Origin: Rachycentron canadum
Taxonomy: Eukaryota; Chordata; Actinopteri; Carangiformes; Rachycentridae
Reading direction: 5' to 3'
Assembly (NCBI GenBank): GCA_038496675.1
Contig: CM076671.1
Span: 5,460,133 to 5,524,132, forward strand
Length of the DNA stretch: 64,000 nt
Shown here: positions 31,593-45,216 of the stretch, in pieces
Numbering within the stretch: position 1 is the stretch's first letter
Layout of the letters: the number at the start of each line of letters is the position of its first letter
Notes under the pieces: generated by a model
What the model was told of the DNA's origin: nothing
Seen by the model: only the letters and a program-made list of their open reading frames with translations
Databases searched by the model: none
Translations under genes and position numbers: made by a program

Positions 31593-34500
31593 TCACTCAT
31601 TTATTGCGGTTGCTGTGGTCACCATATCTTATATCTTTCTGGGTTACCATATCCTCTTAAGTGTTGGAAAACACACACACACACACAGGTCTCACTCTCA
31701 GGTCCATTGTGACCCAGTCAGTTCATATTGACTTACTGACTTGAGTAAAGAGGATGAGAAAAGTCAAACAGAGTGGGCTTTGTCTCTTTTGTCCTCTTCC
31801 AAACACCATACAGAGACTCTTCCCCACATACTGCAGTGCAGGTTGTTACTGGAGACCGTATCCAAACTGTTGGTTTGAAGATACACAGAAAAGACTGACA
31901 ACTGTTTTTAATATGCTGCACTTCTTTAGCATCAGTGCTGAATCCTCTAAAGCTCTGACATTTATACAGGACTATTTACATTGTAACGTAGTATTGCCTC
32001 TGAGGGGTTTACATCTACCTTTAAACTGCCTTGAAATGACCTAAAATGTGTGTTTTGTTTCGTCAAATCAAGAGATTGGCTCATGTTTATATACTGTATA
32101 TTTAAATATATACATATGTGCCACATATACAATTTACATGCAGTGTGCAAGTCTCATGTTAGCCACCCCTGATGTGCCACGCATGCCCCTTAACACAGTT
32201 TGAGTTTGGGTTGTCAAGATAAAAAACATGGCTGCAGCTAATGGTTTTTGCCATTAAGTGGTGAACTATTGATCTACCGGTTCAGTGTTTATATGCTGAT
32301 GTATGCTCATCAGCAAGTTCTAATGTTATATCTGTAAACCAAAAGGAAATAGTTCAAGAATAAGAATATTGTAATAAATACATTATTGATATCTGTGGTA
32401 GTTAACTATCAACCAAACATTTAAGCTTCAATGATACTGTCAACTATGATACTGATACATACTAATGATACTTTAAGTCAGTATAGCCAGTGTCTTCAGC
32501 TCATTAATGAGTCTGGTGTTGTTGCCTCTGGGCAGAAGACACGAGTAATGTAGAGGGATCTTTTATTCTAGGACCAAAATACTGTTTGTTAAACTTTTAT
32601 CTTGCTCTGTATTTTCTGTGCACATAAAGATGAACTGACTGACACTGTCTCTGTCCTCTCAAGGTCAGTCCCTCAGAGTGAAGGCTTCATCCTCCTCCTC
32701 TAACTCTTCCACATCCCTGCTGCTCTCCCCGGGCGACACGCTGACCCTCCTCTGCTCCGTCACCACCGACAACCTGCAGGCCCTCGCTCTGGAAGTGACC
32801 TGGCTGGCCGGCGACCGCGACGTGGTCACTATGGAGCGCAGCGGGGTTGTGATCTCGAACGCTTCCTCAAGCGGCGCGCAGGGAAAGCGGGGGGAGGCGA
32901 GCGTGGAGCACACTGGAGCCGGGGAGTACAAGCTGGGGCTGAGGGGGGTGAGCAGGGAGGACGCAGGGGAGTACACGTGCCGTGTCCGAGCCTTCATTGA
33001 CAAAGGAGGGAGGAGCGCAGGAGGAGGGGGGAGGTGGCACATGGCGGCAGAGAAGAAGTCCAGCCCCATCAGCGTTAAAGTGTCACAGATCAGTGAGTCA
33101 AACAGCATCTTTTATATTGCTATGTTTATCAATGTAATGTCAGCTAATGTGATGATTAGCAGATGATCCTGGCTGGATCGTGTTTGGTCAGCTGACCCTC
33201 AGTCAATCAGCTGACTGAGGGATAAAGTTTACATTTACAGCCAGGACCCCCCTGTTGCAGTCCAACCAAAAAAGTACTGGTGGAGCTGTGTGTGCTGCTT
33301 GTTACCGTATCGTTTCATTAATGGTGGATGTGCAACAGCACTGTGGTGAATCAGATGAATCTGGAGTCTCAAGGGGAAATTCTTTAATCCTCTAGTCAGC
33401 CTGTCGACTCCTGCTGTGAAGACGATTGATTAGTCATGCCTGTCTTGCACTCTGCCACCTCTGGGTACGCTGCCAGTGTGTGTGTGTGTGTACTGTATGT
33501 GTGACATGCTCTGATCCCGCCTCTAAAGAGCAGTGGTGTCAAACACAGTCGACACAGCAATCAATTACAGGCATGGTGGGTGGTCTCACTGTCTGTCTGT
33601 CTGTCTCTCTATTCTCTATTTCCAGCCCTTATTCACTCTGTGTTCGACTTTCACATCATAATGCGTTTTTCCTGGTGAAGCTGAATGTAGCTGACTCGAT
33701 GATGATGTGTTGGATATACAATTAGACATGGAAGTTTCAGCAGAGTTGATCCTGCTCAGTACTGACGGATGCATCTCACTCCTCTGTGCCATATAGTTGC
33801 CACCGAAGTTTATTCTGTGACACCAGCTCCTTTAAATACTCACTACAGGACCAAAAGTGTACTAATCCGCTGCTCAACAAATCTGAGGCGTAAAGCTGTT
33901 TGAGGAACCTATACTTTAACTATATATTTGCGATTTACATCTTCAGGAGGAACCAAAGGATTTGGGACTCCACAAACAGCATAGAGAGCACAAAGCTTAT
34001 ATACAATAGTTGCTGTAACAGCCACAACTTAAACATAATAAATAATAAACCTGTTGTTTGTTCAATCCAAACAAAACAAAGATTGTGATAATGACATGTG
34101 GTGGTTTTATGGGTAGTTATGTGCCATCCTGTAATCCTACAACCTCATAGTGACGACTCTTTATATCAGCCCTGTCATTTTTACAGAAATTAAATCTAGT
34201 AGCCCCCCTTTTAATGTTAACATTTTCAAAATAAATTAAAGAAATGTGTTTCCTTCTGTGTTTCTTTTTTTTTGTTTCCCCCTCTGTACAGAAAAGTCGA
34301 AACTCGGACCATGAATATTTTGCAGCATCAGATCAAGGTTCGGAGCGCTCCGACTGATCAGAAAGCCGGCTGCTGCTCTTCCATAACAGTTGGATTTCTG
34401 ACAAACTCCCAATTCCCATATCTTCATGAAATAAATGGAATTTAATGAATAAATAAACCCATGTTACATAATCACTTTCAGTTCAGCTCCAGTACTATGT

Positions 34501-37242
34501 TTAATGCTTTGGGGATTTCCCTGGAAGAGTTTTGGCAGATTGACTTGCTAAAAGTTTATTGTGGGCTCAAAAACCCAAGTGCAATTGTGTTTTGGGAAAG
34601 TGGCAATTAGCCCTGCGTTGCTGAGAATAAAAGATTGTAACTGGTATTTATAGAGTCCAGTTTCCTTTGGTGCTTCTTGGCCTTAATATCATCAACTCAG
34701 TTCAAAAACTCCTCACATTGAGTTATTCTCCCTGTGGAGTTTGGAACTGATGGGAGCCACATACTGATACTGATGTCAACAGAAAACCAGGCAAATTTAA
34801 GGTTTTAACGTGTCATTAACCCATAATTCCCTGCATTTTTAGTCAGACTTTGTACATAATGTTCAGCACTGTAACAACAAGAAGGTCCTGGGTTGAAACC
34901 TGGGCCCAGTCTGTGCGGAGTTTGCACGATCTTGTGTGTGCGTGGTTTCTCTCCAGGTTCTCCAGCTTCCTCCCACAGTCCAACGACATGTACAGTGGGT
35001 GTCTGTGTGTCAGCTCTGTGATAGACTGGCAACCTGTCCAGGGTGTGCCCCTGGCCCAATGTCAGCTTGGATTGGCTCCATCCCCCTGTGACTCAGCATG
35101 GGAATAGATTATAGATGGATAGATGTTTGTACTGGTGCTATTGAGTGAAAACCTGCTGGCTCATTAAATGGTGATAATTTCTTGATACCAAACAAATTGG
35201 GAAATACTTCTTGTGACAATGTCCATTTTTGACACTAAATCCAATTCCCCCTTATTTATGTCAAAGTTAATACTGTAGTTTGTGCAGGTTGATAATGGTA
35301 CTTTTGATTTTTTTTACTCTTCTGTTTTTAAGTTGTGTTATTATTATTAATATTGTTAACATTTTACCATTTTCATATAACCATAACAAATATTGTTCCC
35401 AGCATGGTGGTGTTCTTAAAAACCAGTGAAACTGGATTTGGACAAACATGGGACACCACATAGAGACTCACCACACCCACTGAGTGGTAGTTAGATATGC
35501 CATGTTAGATCTTCACAGCCTTTTAAAGACTGAGCTGAACAGTTACAGTCACAGCTGTATGTTGTATGACGTCACCAGACATCTCATAAGAGACTATAAT
35601 TAGATCAGTTTCTCTACTGTGTTTTTGTGGCTTCCTCTCTCCCTTGTGTTTCCTCCATTGTTCTTGCTGCGCCACCTTTGTGGCTGGCAGCTTCCTCTCC
35701 ATTCAGCTTCAAAGGTCCATAGACGTGCAAAGAGCATAAATCTGATTCTGCACGTAGTGCGAGGTAATATATAGGCCGATTGGCTGGTACAGTCAGCGGG
35801 TGAGCTGATCTGTAAACGCTTGTCTCAACTACTCGCTGTCACTATTTCTTCTGGTCCTGAAAACTGATCACAAATGTATTGATTTTTTTTTTTTTTTTAA
35901 CACAATAGCTAAGGCAGTGACATGCGTTGCCTTTGCTACAGCTACTTGAGAAAAACGGGCTCCTGCTGGTTTGCTAGTGGGAAGCTTGTATGAAGCAGCA
36001 GGAAATGTTCAGTTCAGTTGTCAGTTGTTATTGCTGATATTTGAAAGTATGGACAGTTAACATTACAGGAAACTCAGTGAGAGGCTACAAAATGATTTGG
36101 AGCTGAACGCATACAGGCTTTGAAAAAACATAGCTTCGTGACACAAGTGTTGAGCCTGCGGGTTTCATCTCCCCAGGTCGGCCCTGGTCGACGATGCCAC
36201 CAAACAGTCGAAGCCGGCTGCAGCCAGTCTTTGTCAAAACAGCCCAAGGCTATGTTCAGACTGACAGTGGCGCTCTCATTGGTGACTTGTCTTTGCTTTT
36301 ACAAAGGTTTGTATGAATCTGGCCACTTGAATTGGATTTCTGTTGTTCCTGGAGGGTTGCAGCACAGCAGGAGCATGTACAGAGTTTTGAGTTTTTAACA
36401 ATATATTGTATAACTTTTTGTTCCAGTAGGGTTCTGTGCTAAACAAGCGTTGACAAGATAAACTTGGCAAAATTTAACCTGGACCAGCTCCCAACCTATT
36501 TCGGGTGCAGTTGTTCAGTTAGCTTGTGCAACACAATGTATTTTGGTTTCTATCCTGCTCTCTCACAATGCAATAAAGTGTCTATAGCTGCCAATAGAAT
36601 TACGAAGCCTCTCCAGTAACAATAAAAGGTTATTTTGTTAGTAATAAGAAACAACAGCACCCATTGGGTTCTCCTGGTGCACCCAAGACTGATGGGAACT
36701 GTAGCTGAGACGAGTTCTGTTTTTTTACAGGAGAAACAGAGGGACACTTCCTCTCTCTGTGATTTATTGTAAGAGACATGTTCATTTATAGAGCACTCAT
36801 ATAACTGAAGCTTTTTATTTTAAATATCAGCTGGTGTCAGCACAGTGTGTGTCTGCTGCATGCTCTACATCCTGTATGTCAAATGGAGCCTTTAGTTAAA
36901 ATAACAACCATCTCTTCTATATACAGAAGTTTGTTTGAAGCCTTGAGGATCCATGTTGCATTTAGAAATATCAGCCAGGCTTCACACACACACACACACA
37001 CACGCACACACACACACACAGTGAATTACTACGAGAGCACAGCTGAAATATCAGGCAGCATGATCAAGAGCAATCTCTACCGTGTGTGTGTGTGTGTGTG
37101 TGTCTGTGTGTGTCTGTGTGTCTGCCTGCTTGGTGTTTTGGTGTTTTACAAGTGTGAGAGTGAACCAGAGTCTCTCCAGAGAGTGAATGTTGCACATACA
37201 TGCATGCACACTTTATCTATCTATCTTTAAGTGTATTCTTTA

Positions 37243-37289
<47 letters not shown>

Positions 37290-37344
37290 TGGAAGCCCTA
37301 CATTTTGCCCTGAGGGTATACATTCCTTCATACAGCGAGCGTCT

Positions 37345-37379
<35 letters not shown>

Positions 37380-37610
37380 ATGAGAGCAACACTTCTAATT
37401 GACTATAGCTCATATTTTATCCTCACAGCATTAGCCTAAACTTTGTGTGTGTGTGTGTGTGTCTGTGTGTCTGTGTGTTGTCAGCCAGTCAGTTCCTATT
37501 CTATTGATGTGCAGCCTTGAGGTTACCCCTCTTCCCACGATGCTTCGCTGCAAGCACAGCCTACTAGGAAGCACAATAAGAGTTGAGAACTTGTTTAGGG
37601 GCCCACAGCC

Positions 37611-37687
<77 letters not shown>

Positions 37688-40473
37688 AAAGAGGGTGTAA
37701 TTCCTCTCACCCTTGGCTACACCTTCCCCTGTGTGTGCGTTGTGTCAGCTGAAATTTTTGTCAATGCAGCCACTTCACTCACAAATGGGTGCTTCATATT
37801 TCTCACATCTTTTTTTTCACAGCTTATCAGAATATTTACGAATATATATGATATAGTCTGTCAGTGTATATTCATGTGGCAGAGATGTGTGTCTTTCCTC
37901 ATCTTTATTCAGTTTGTGTGGCAGTTTCTGCTTGTTGCCACTTTCACACAAATTATCCATGAATGGAGATGAATGACTGTTTGTACTCGTCCTACTTTTC
38001 TCCCAGAAACTCCACGTTTCACATGTGGAGATGAGCGTGTTCTCCAATCGCGTTGGGCCGTCCATCAGTCCTGCTTTTGTCAGGCTCGTTTAACATCTGC
38101 CGTGTATTGGCACAGCCGTCGAAGCTAAAGTCTAAACTCCAAAATTAGCCTCACAACTTCCGTCATGTACAGTAAGTCAGACTTCAACCAGGAAGGCAGA
38201 GATGGATGTTTATGACAGACAGCTTAGGAAATCATTTCATAGTTTGCCTTCCTGTCTGATACAGCCAGTCATAATCTGACTGTTTATTGAGAGATATGAT
38301 GGGCACGGCTCCAAAAATGAGACCCTAGTTGCATTAACTGGAAAATCACCACCAGCATCTATAGCTTTAGGGCTGAGAATGATTTTAATTCTCCTGTGTT
38401 CTTAGAGTCTTATGGTTCCTGTAGAGAGACGTGTCAGACCTTTGTTGAATTTGAACAAGGGTATAAATTGGAGTTGGATAACAGAGATGGTGATAAATGT
38501 GTTTTGTTTTTTGTTTTTTTTGTTCAAGGTACAGTTTAAGGATCTCAGCCTTTGGCATGAGAGGTGTTTTAAACCGACCGAGCAGCTCAAATTGCTACAA
38601 CGCTTCCTGATCTTAAATTTGACTTGAGGTCTCTGGCTCTTCTTCAGATTGTAATCTCCTTCTGCCTCAGACACATATTCACTCTTTCATTGCCACCACG
38701 ATTGATAAACAATGTGACTCTTGCATGAATTGTGATGAAAGCAATGATTCAACAATCACTGTGTGAAAAGTTAAAGCTGGATGTCCTGGATTCGCTGGCC
38801 TTCGATCTCAGTTATATGCAGGAAATGTTTGATTTGGAGAGACAGAGCTGAGCCACTTTAAGTCCTGTGTCAAGCACTTGATCTTTTTGCAGCCACTTGT
38901 TTTGACCAGTGAATAGAAAATGAACAGTGGAGTTGAGCTGCCCTCACGCTACAACACAACGAGGAATTCAGAGATATGAGTGGATGTCTGTGCTGCTCAG
39001 CTGCTGCTCCACGCTGAGAGGAGCCAGTGGAGACGGTTCAGGTCACACCGCCACCTCCAGTGTGACTGAGAGGAGACCTCGGTGTAGACACCCTGGAGGG
39101 ATTGAGTGTCCCAACAGTGGATCAAATGACTAATGTGAAAGATGTTGCTCATAGAGATGAACAGCGTTATTAGCCACCAGCAAGCAGCATAAATGTGCTG
39201 CACACTACATGTTCACACACTGGTTTTTTCACGAAGTCTCCAGTATGTAGATGAAAGTGCTGTATGTTGATAGTGCATGTGACTGATGATGGGGGCGTTT
39301 TGCTGCAGGTAGTAGTGAGATGGTGAAATACAATCCAGGAATTCCAGTTTCAAGGTTATTTGTGTCGCAACACAACACAATACAGTGGTTTATAATGTTG
39401 AGAGACAGACTTTTACAGCAGCAGTTGTTTTATTTTTGCTCTGCCTCAATGGTTGTGAGGTTGACGGGAGAATAAACATGTTCAAGTTACCAAATCCTCC
39501 TCCTGGAATTTGTGCTTGAAGGTATTTGAAGGGTAAACACATGTTGAGTGAATAAATGGCCTATGCTTGTTTACATTGTGCTTATATCATATCAACACTT
39601 TTTAACATACAGTTTTAACATTGTGTAAATGTAAAATGTGGAAGATTTTATCTTTATGAGTAATTTTCAACAAAAGCAGCTTCCAAATTCATTGTAAGGA
39701 TTTAATAAGTGTAATTAGTCTCTATTCAGGGGTTGTGTGAGGGCAGCCTGAATTAAAGAGGTAACTGTTGTTTCCTACAGGATTAACTATATGACTTAGT
39801 ATTTTTCTTCCCTAAGGACACAGTTTAAGTTGCTTCCTGGAGTTTTCCGGCAATTTCCTAAACTCAGTGAAAATCTATCCTCCAGTGAAATTTCAAGCTG
39901 CTAAATTAAGCAGGTTGTGCATAACCACAGGCTGCATGAAGCTCCAGTCTGTTGTTTCATGTCTATACTGTTCAGCGTCTGTCTGTCAGCGTCTGCCTGT
40001 GTGCAGCAAATGATTTTCAACACTCTTCATCTATTATTTGAGCAGTATTTATTATTTAGCCTTTATATAGCATACAGGAAACTAGGACTGCTTTTTAATT
40101 TTTAGCATGTAAGAGTAGTGATTGAGATTTAAACATGTTAAGAAATGAATGTTGGCCTACATTTCTCTCACTTATTAAATGTTCAAATATCCCTTTATCT
40201 GATAAGGGATTTTTAGAAATGGGTGACTGTATTGTAATAACATAAAGCCATTGGGAAGCCTGACATGGGTGAGAACAGACTGCTGTAATCTGCCTGCACA
40301 CACAGTAATCTGATTACATGTTGTTTTAGCTGTAATCTGTGGTGTGGACTGTACATCTGTTCAGCGTGTGTCATCTCGTACTTCCCCTCCGTCCTGGGAG
40401 ACACAGAGTGTTGACAGAAAGAGGGAACAGCTCGAGCGGCTTCGTATCTGGTTATTCTATCACACACATGCGT

Positions 40474-40513
<40 letters not shown>

Positions 40514-42206
40514 CAGTGAAACCAGGGTATCTCACATGCCTTTAGTTGTTTTGGCAGAATACAACATTCTTCTGCTCCTGGAAACTGGTGACCTTGTTAT
40601 GGTTGGGAGTTCAACTCCCTGCCCAGCTCAATGGCACAGTTGCTGCCGGGGCTAGCCGTCCTCTTCCCACCCTCCTGCGTGTAGGAAACGTGATATTACT
40701 GAGGCATGCAGCCCACCTGTAAATGAGCTGAAGCAGAAAACACACAGGCACACAAACATGTTCCAGTGAAACGCCCTGTGAACTCCCAGAGCAACACAAC
40801 TGCTGAAGGCTGCACCTCCTTGTTTGGTGTGTGTCTGCGTGCTGTGTGGGCTTTACTCTCATTGATTCCTGGATGTGCATACCTAAAAATTAACACATTG
40901 CGCAGGATGTGGATGTTAGCATGTCTATTTATATAAGAATACAATCCCCCCTGCGAAACTGAGCTGTGGGCCTGCCACCCTTACACCACGTTTCTTGTAC
41001 CATTTATTTTGCTTTAAGTTGATTAAACACATGTATAATCAGACTCTGACACAAGGTCCTTCTGTAATAGGGACCTAAGATTAGGTAAAAGATCAGGAGC
41101 CCCTGATCATTACTGTTTATATTGTGTTTTCATGGCGTTTGTTGTCAGGTTGCCATCAATTTTGGTAATAAAGCTGCAGAAATTCACTCAATCCAGCCTC
41201 TTTAATGTGAATATCTTGTCTTTTTCATGATAGGAAACTGAATATATTTTTTTGGTTGGCAAGTTGGACTGAGACATCTCAATTAACCAGTGAATTGTGA
41301 GTTGTGCTCTCGTACTCTAATCTGAACATGTGAAACGAGTCAGTGGCCAATCGCCATCAGATTCACTGCAAACTGAGAGTCTCAAACTAAAAGTATCTTC
41401 TAAAACTGAACACATGCAGCGATGCAGATGAAAGCAGTTTGTTGTGTTATTGACATTGACCTATTTTTCCTCACTCTGCCTCCTGGAGCCACACACACTA
41501 ATAGAGCCTTTTCTTCTTTTTAAAGCTTGTTTTTACACAATCTCTGCTCAGAAAAGAGCAGCTTGGGCTTTGAGTCTGACTCACCTGTTGGGACATGACA
41601 CCAGATCAACAGCATCACAGATTCTTTAATGTCTTGGGGTTTTTGTTTTTAAATTATATTCATAGAAACTACAGTCGCTTCAATGCTTTATAGTGCAATC
41701 ATGCTGAGAGAAGTTTAAATATCTTTAAAAATCTGACAGTTTTAATTTGGCCGTGAAAGGGGCAGCCATTATAACCGGTATAATCCTAGTAAAACATAAT
41801 GGACCACCTGTACTGCAACTGATCACTGTATCTGCAGTGATTTAATAAATTCAGCACCTGATTCATCTGTTCTGACCTGCATGTAAATACAGAGCAGTTG
41901 TCGTCACGTGTGGCAGATTGTACTGTACTGACTCTCTAAATCAGAATAATTGCTGGTTCAAATCTCTACAGTTATTTGTATAAAAATGTATCTGTGTAAT
42001 TCAGAGTTGACCAGATATACAACTGTGTAGATTTTGTCTTTCTGACCCTGTCTCAGTCACAGCCAGGTCACTGGTGTACAGTATCAGAGCTCATGAGCCA
42101 CTGACGAGAGGCTGCTCTGCGAAATACAGCAACGTTTCAGTCAGAGAGGAAGAAAAAGAGCCTAAGAGTGGGTAATTGGCAGGGCAACTTCACACTTTCT
42201 CATCGA

Positions 42207-42255
<49 letters not shown>

Positions 42256-42256
42256 N

Positions 42257-42315
<59 letters not shown>

Positions 42316-45172
42316 CAGAGCAGATGGTGACAGGGCATGAGTCAGTGTGTGTGTGACGTCCAACTGACATCATGCAAACCCTGTCCTTTGCCAAACAGAC
42401 ACACATATATTTCACATTAACTATGCACTTTTATTTATACAGTGAGGGTGTGTGTATGTCTGTCTGTGTGTGTGTGTGTGTGCGTGGCATGAAGTATTGA
42501 AGTAGTAGTATGCCAACACACTTTGAATTGTGTCAGTAATATATACATATACAATATCTGTGTGTGTGTCTCAGATATCACTGTTAGGCAGGTGGTAATC
42601 TTTGTGTGTGTGTTTCCTGTTCATTGACGTGTAAAAGTGCAATCTGGATGTCTGGCTGAGAAAACCAGCCCCACCACCTACTGTACACACACACACACTA
42701 TTAACACTGTGATGCACACCTCATCTCACACAGTTAACGGTGTTATTTCAGCTCTATTTTTGTTGTCTGGCTCGATCACTCTCTCAAAATAGGATTCACT
42801 TTGAATGTATCTGGTGATTTGGGGCTGTTGTAAGGTGAGGAAACCTGACTAAAGCCTGGTTAGGATGGGGATCATTTCTCAGGAGGCAGTACAGTAACTC
42901 GATCTACGGTATTAGGAGGCTTCAGTTGTTCAGTAATCAGGGTACTGATTCCCCTCCTCCAACTGGCATTAATTCCAGCCTTGCTCTTTATGGCCATAGT
43001 CACTGAATAACACTTGAATAACCTGTTTTCCACAAGATGCTGGAACATGGTTGGTGAGGTTGACGTTGCTGTTCTGTCTAGGTCAGTTTGACAGAGCCAT
43101 TTCCTTGTGGACTTTATCCAAGTTCCTTGGCACCGTAGAGCATCTTGATTTGTAGATTACGGTTTCAGCTTCATTTGAGAGAGATATGGAAGTGTGAGGC
43201 AGCCGTCTGGAGGTCTTGTTAAAAGCCTTTTTTCAGATATGGAAGCTATAAATTTTGCAATCTGTTGATGAAGCAAACATCGGTGATGTTCTGTAATGGC
43301 TCTGTTCACACATGGTCCAAACAAATATGAGAGAGAATGACATAAAGAAAGGAGTGTCTTCTGTTGTCCTACAGGCAGCATGTTTAATGTTGTGTAATCC
43401 GTCGCTTTTACATGAATGTAACAATTCAACCAAGGATTGTGTAAGACTGAGCATACTTCAGGTGTTTTCAATGGTGTTGATGGGCTCATGGTGAACAGTA
43501 CAATACGGTCCCTTTTTAGCATTTACAGAGGTTTTGGGTTGGGCTTGTGTTATCTTGTCGTATGTTTGCTGGTACAGACAAAAGTCGCAGAGTGTGCCAT
43601 TCAACCTCAGCTCCTCCCCCTTTATCTTCAAGAAGACGTGGTAGGACAAATACCAAAATGTGATTGATGTGATCTTGTCTTTGTCTGTGTGTTGCTTCAT
43701 CAACATCCTGTTAAAGAACAAACTTCAAACACTTAAGCATTCATTATCAGTGATGGAAAAACTTGCTTAACTTAGTTGAGTCCAAAACCTAAAAGGATTA
43801 TCAGCCAACCCACCAGTGCTGCTGAAAACTGAATGTTCACTCGTATTACTTTTACATACGAGTTGAATTTCAAGCTGTCTCGCTTTTCCTCCCCAGAGCC
43901 GAGCTACACTCTGAACCTCGAACCTGTCCTGAGCCCTCAGATGACAGCTGAACCCACAGAACTGGCGTGCCACGTGACAAACATTACCCATTTACCCCCA
44001 GGAGGCCGACTGGGTGTCACCTGGGAGCACACCACGCTCCCTGGTATGTTTACCTCAGCTTTGCACTCAGTTTTCAATGACTAGAAATATCTATCAAACC
44101 AGACTCGCTCATTGTTTCATGTCCGCTCGCCTGCAGGTATCGGGGATGATCCTCAGACCTCGCATGACATTGGCTCGCTGGACGGCAATGGCAACCTGTT
44201 GATGGGCTCGATGTACTCAGACCGACTAAAGAGCGGTGTGATGTCTCTGACCAGAGTCCAGCCAAACACGTTCAAACTGCGTATCCTCCGCTCTCAGGTA
44301 GCAAAGCTTGGAGCTGGTCAATAGGCATTTTTGGACATAATATCCAGGACAATAGCAAAATGTGGGGTGATAAACCTTATTTAATATTGTTGTGTGTTGT
44401 GTTGTGTTAGACACCAAATCTGTATGTAATTTTAGGAAACACGTATAAATTTACCATATTAACGTGGCCAACTGTTTGCTGATTAACTTTAATTCTACCT
44501 GAATGTGGCAGTTGTTTTATTATAAGGGAACTGATGTTGGAGTAATTTTCACTTCTTATTTGTAGGAGATCGACATGGGCGAGTACGTTTGCACCGTGTC
44601 TGCATGGAGCCTTAGCAACCAGGGTGACATGGTGAAGACCACGGAGTATAACAGCTCACCGACAACCATACGATGGGATACCAAACGTGAGGAAGTTTAA
44701 CTGCAATTTATCAACAAAGACCCTGGAGAAAGGTTTTGTTCTGAACATTGCAGATAACAAAGCTGTGTACAGAAAACAAAACTAAGACATGGCTGAAAAT
44801 TGGAGTTTTCTTTTTGTACTTTAGGGAAATCAATATTTAGTTGGCACCTTTACAACAATATCTGCATGTAGCATTTATTCTACAAATCAAGGTTATATTC
44901 TGTGATTTAATGAGGCACCTTTGGGAGAGATTAAACCACAAATGAACCATTAACTAATACTCATCATTAAAAAAAATTCCAACCAGCCAGAGTTTTATGA
45001 ATAAGCTCTAATGTCTCAATATCATTTCCAGACTTAACAGAAAAATCTCTCAACATAACAACAGCCCTCTTGTTGTCTCAGCCTCCATCTTATTCTCAAC
45101 ACACACACCCTCTATTTCAGTCTTACATGCTGAACTTCATGCCCCCTATTTAGTTAATTGAGGCATGATGTA

Positions 45173-45216
<44 letters not shown>

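Larger units (their letters stand above)
33093..43896 (+). other. ptgfrn: PTGFRN intron between domains 3 and 4
   Basis: 10.8 kb, no exon recognised. Contains a 10-bp inverted repeat (33196-33221), repeat R1 (about 34036-34135), a SINE/L2 element (34868-35135), a six-block CA/TG microsatellite cluster (36983-37684), a LINE fragment (38998-39115) and long CA/TG repeats at 40476 and 42209. Remaining sequence is unique AT-rich DNA. Confidence 0.6.

Noticed and set aside
32665..33108. 147-codon open frame on the - strand over the domain 3 exon
   Set aside because: Shadow of the GC-rich PTGFRN domain 3 exon, which fits the Ig fold and splice phases on the + strand.
37431..37689. Frames encoding Thr-His or Cys-Val repeats at the many CA/TG blocks
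   Set aside because: Translations of dinucleotide repeats; the same applies to the similar frames at 21200-21500, 31140-31660 and 42170-42415.
43032..43110. CCACAAGATGCTGGAACATGG resembling part of a common fish DNA-transposon repeat
   Set aside because: Only about 25 bases resemble it and the sequence on both sides diverges; too short to call.
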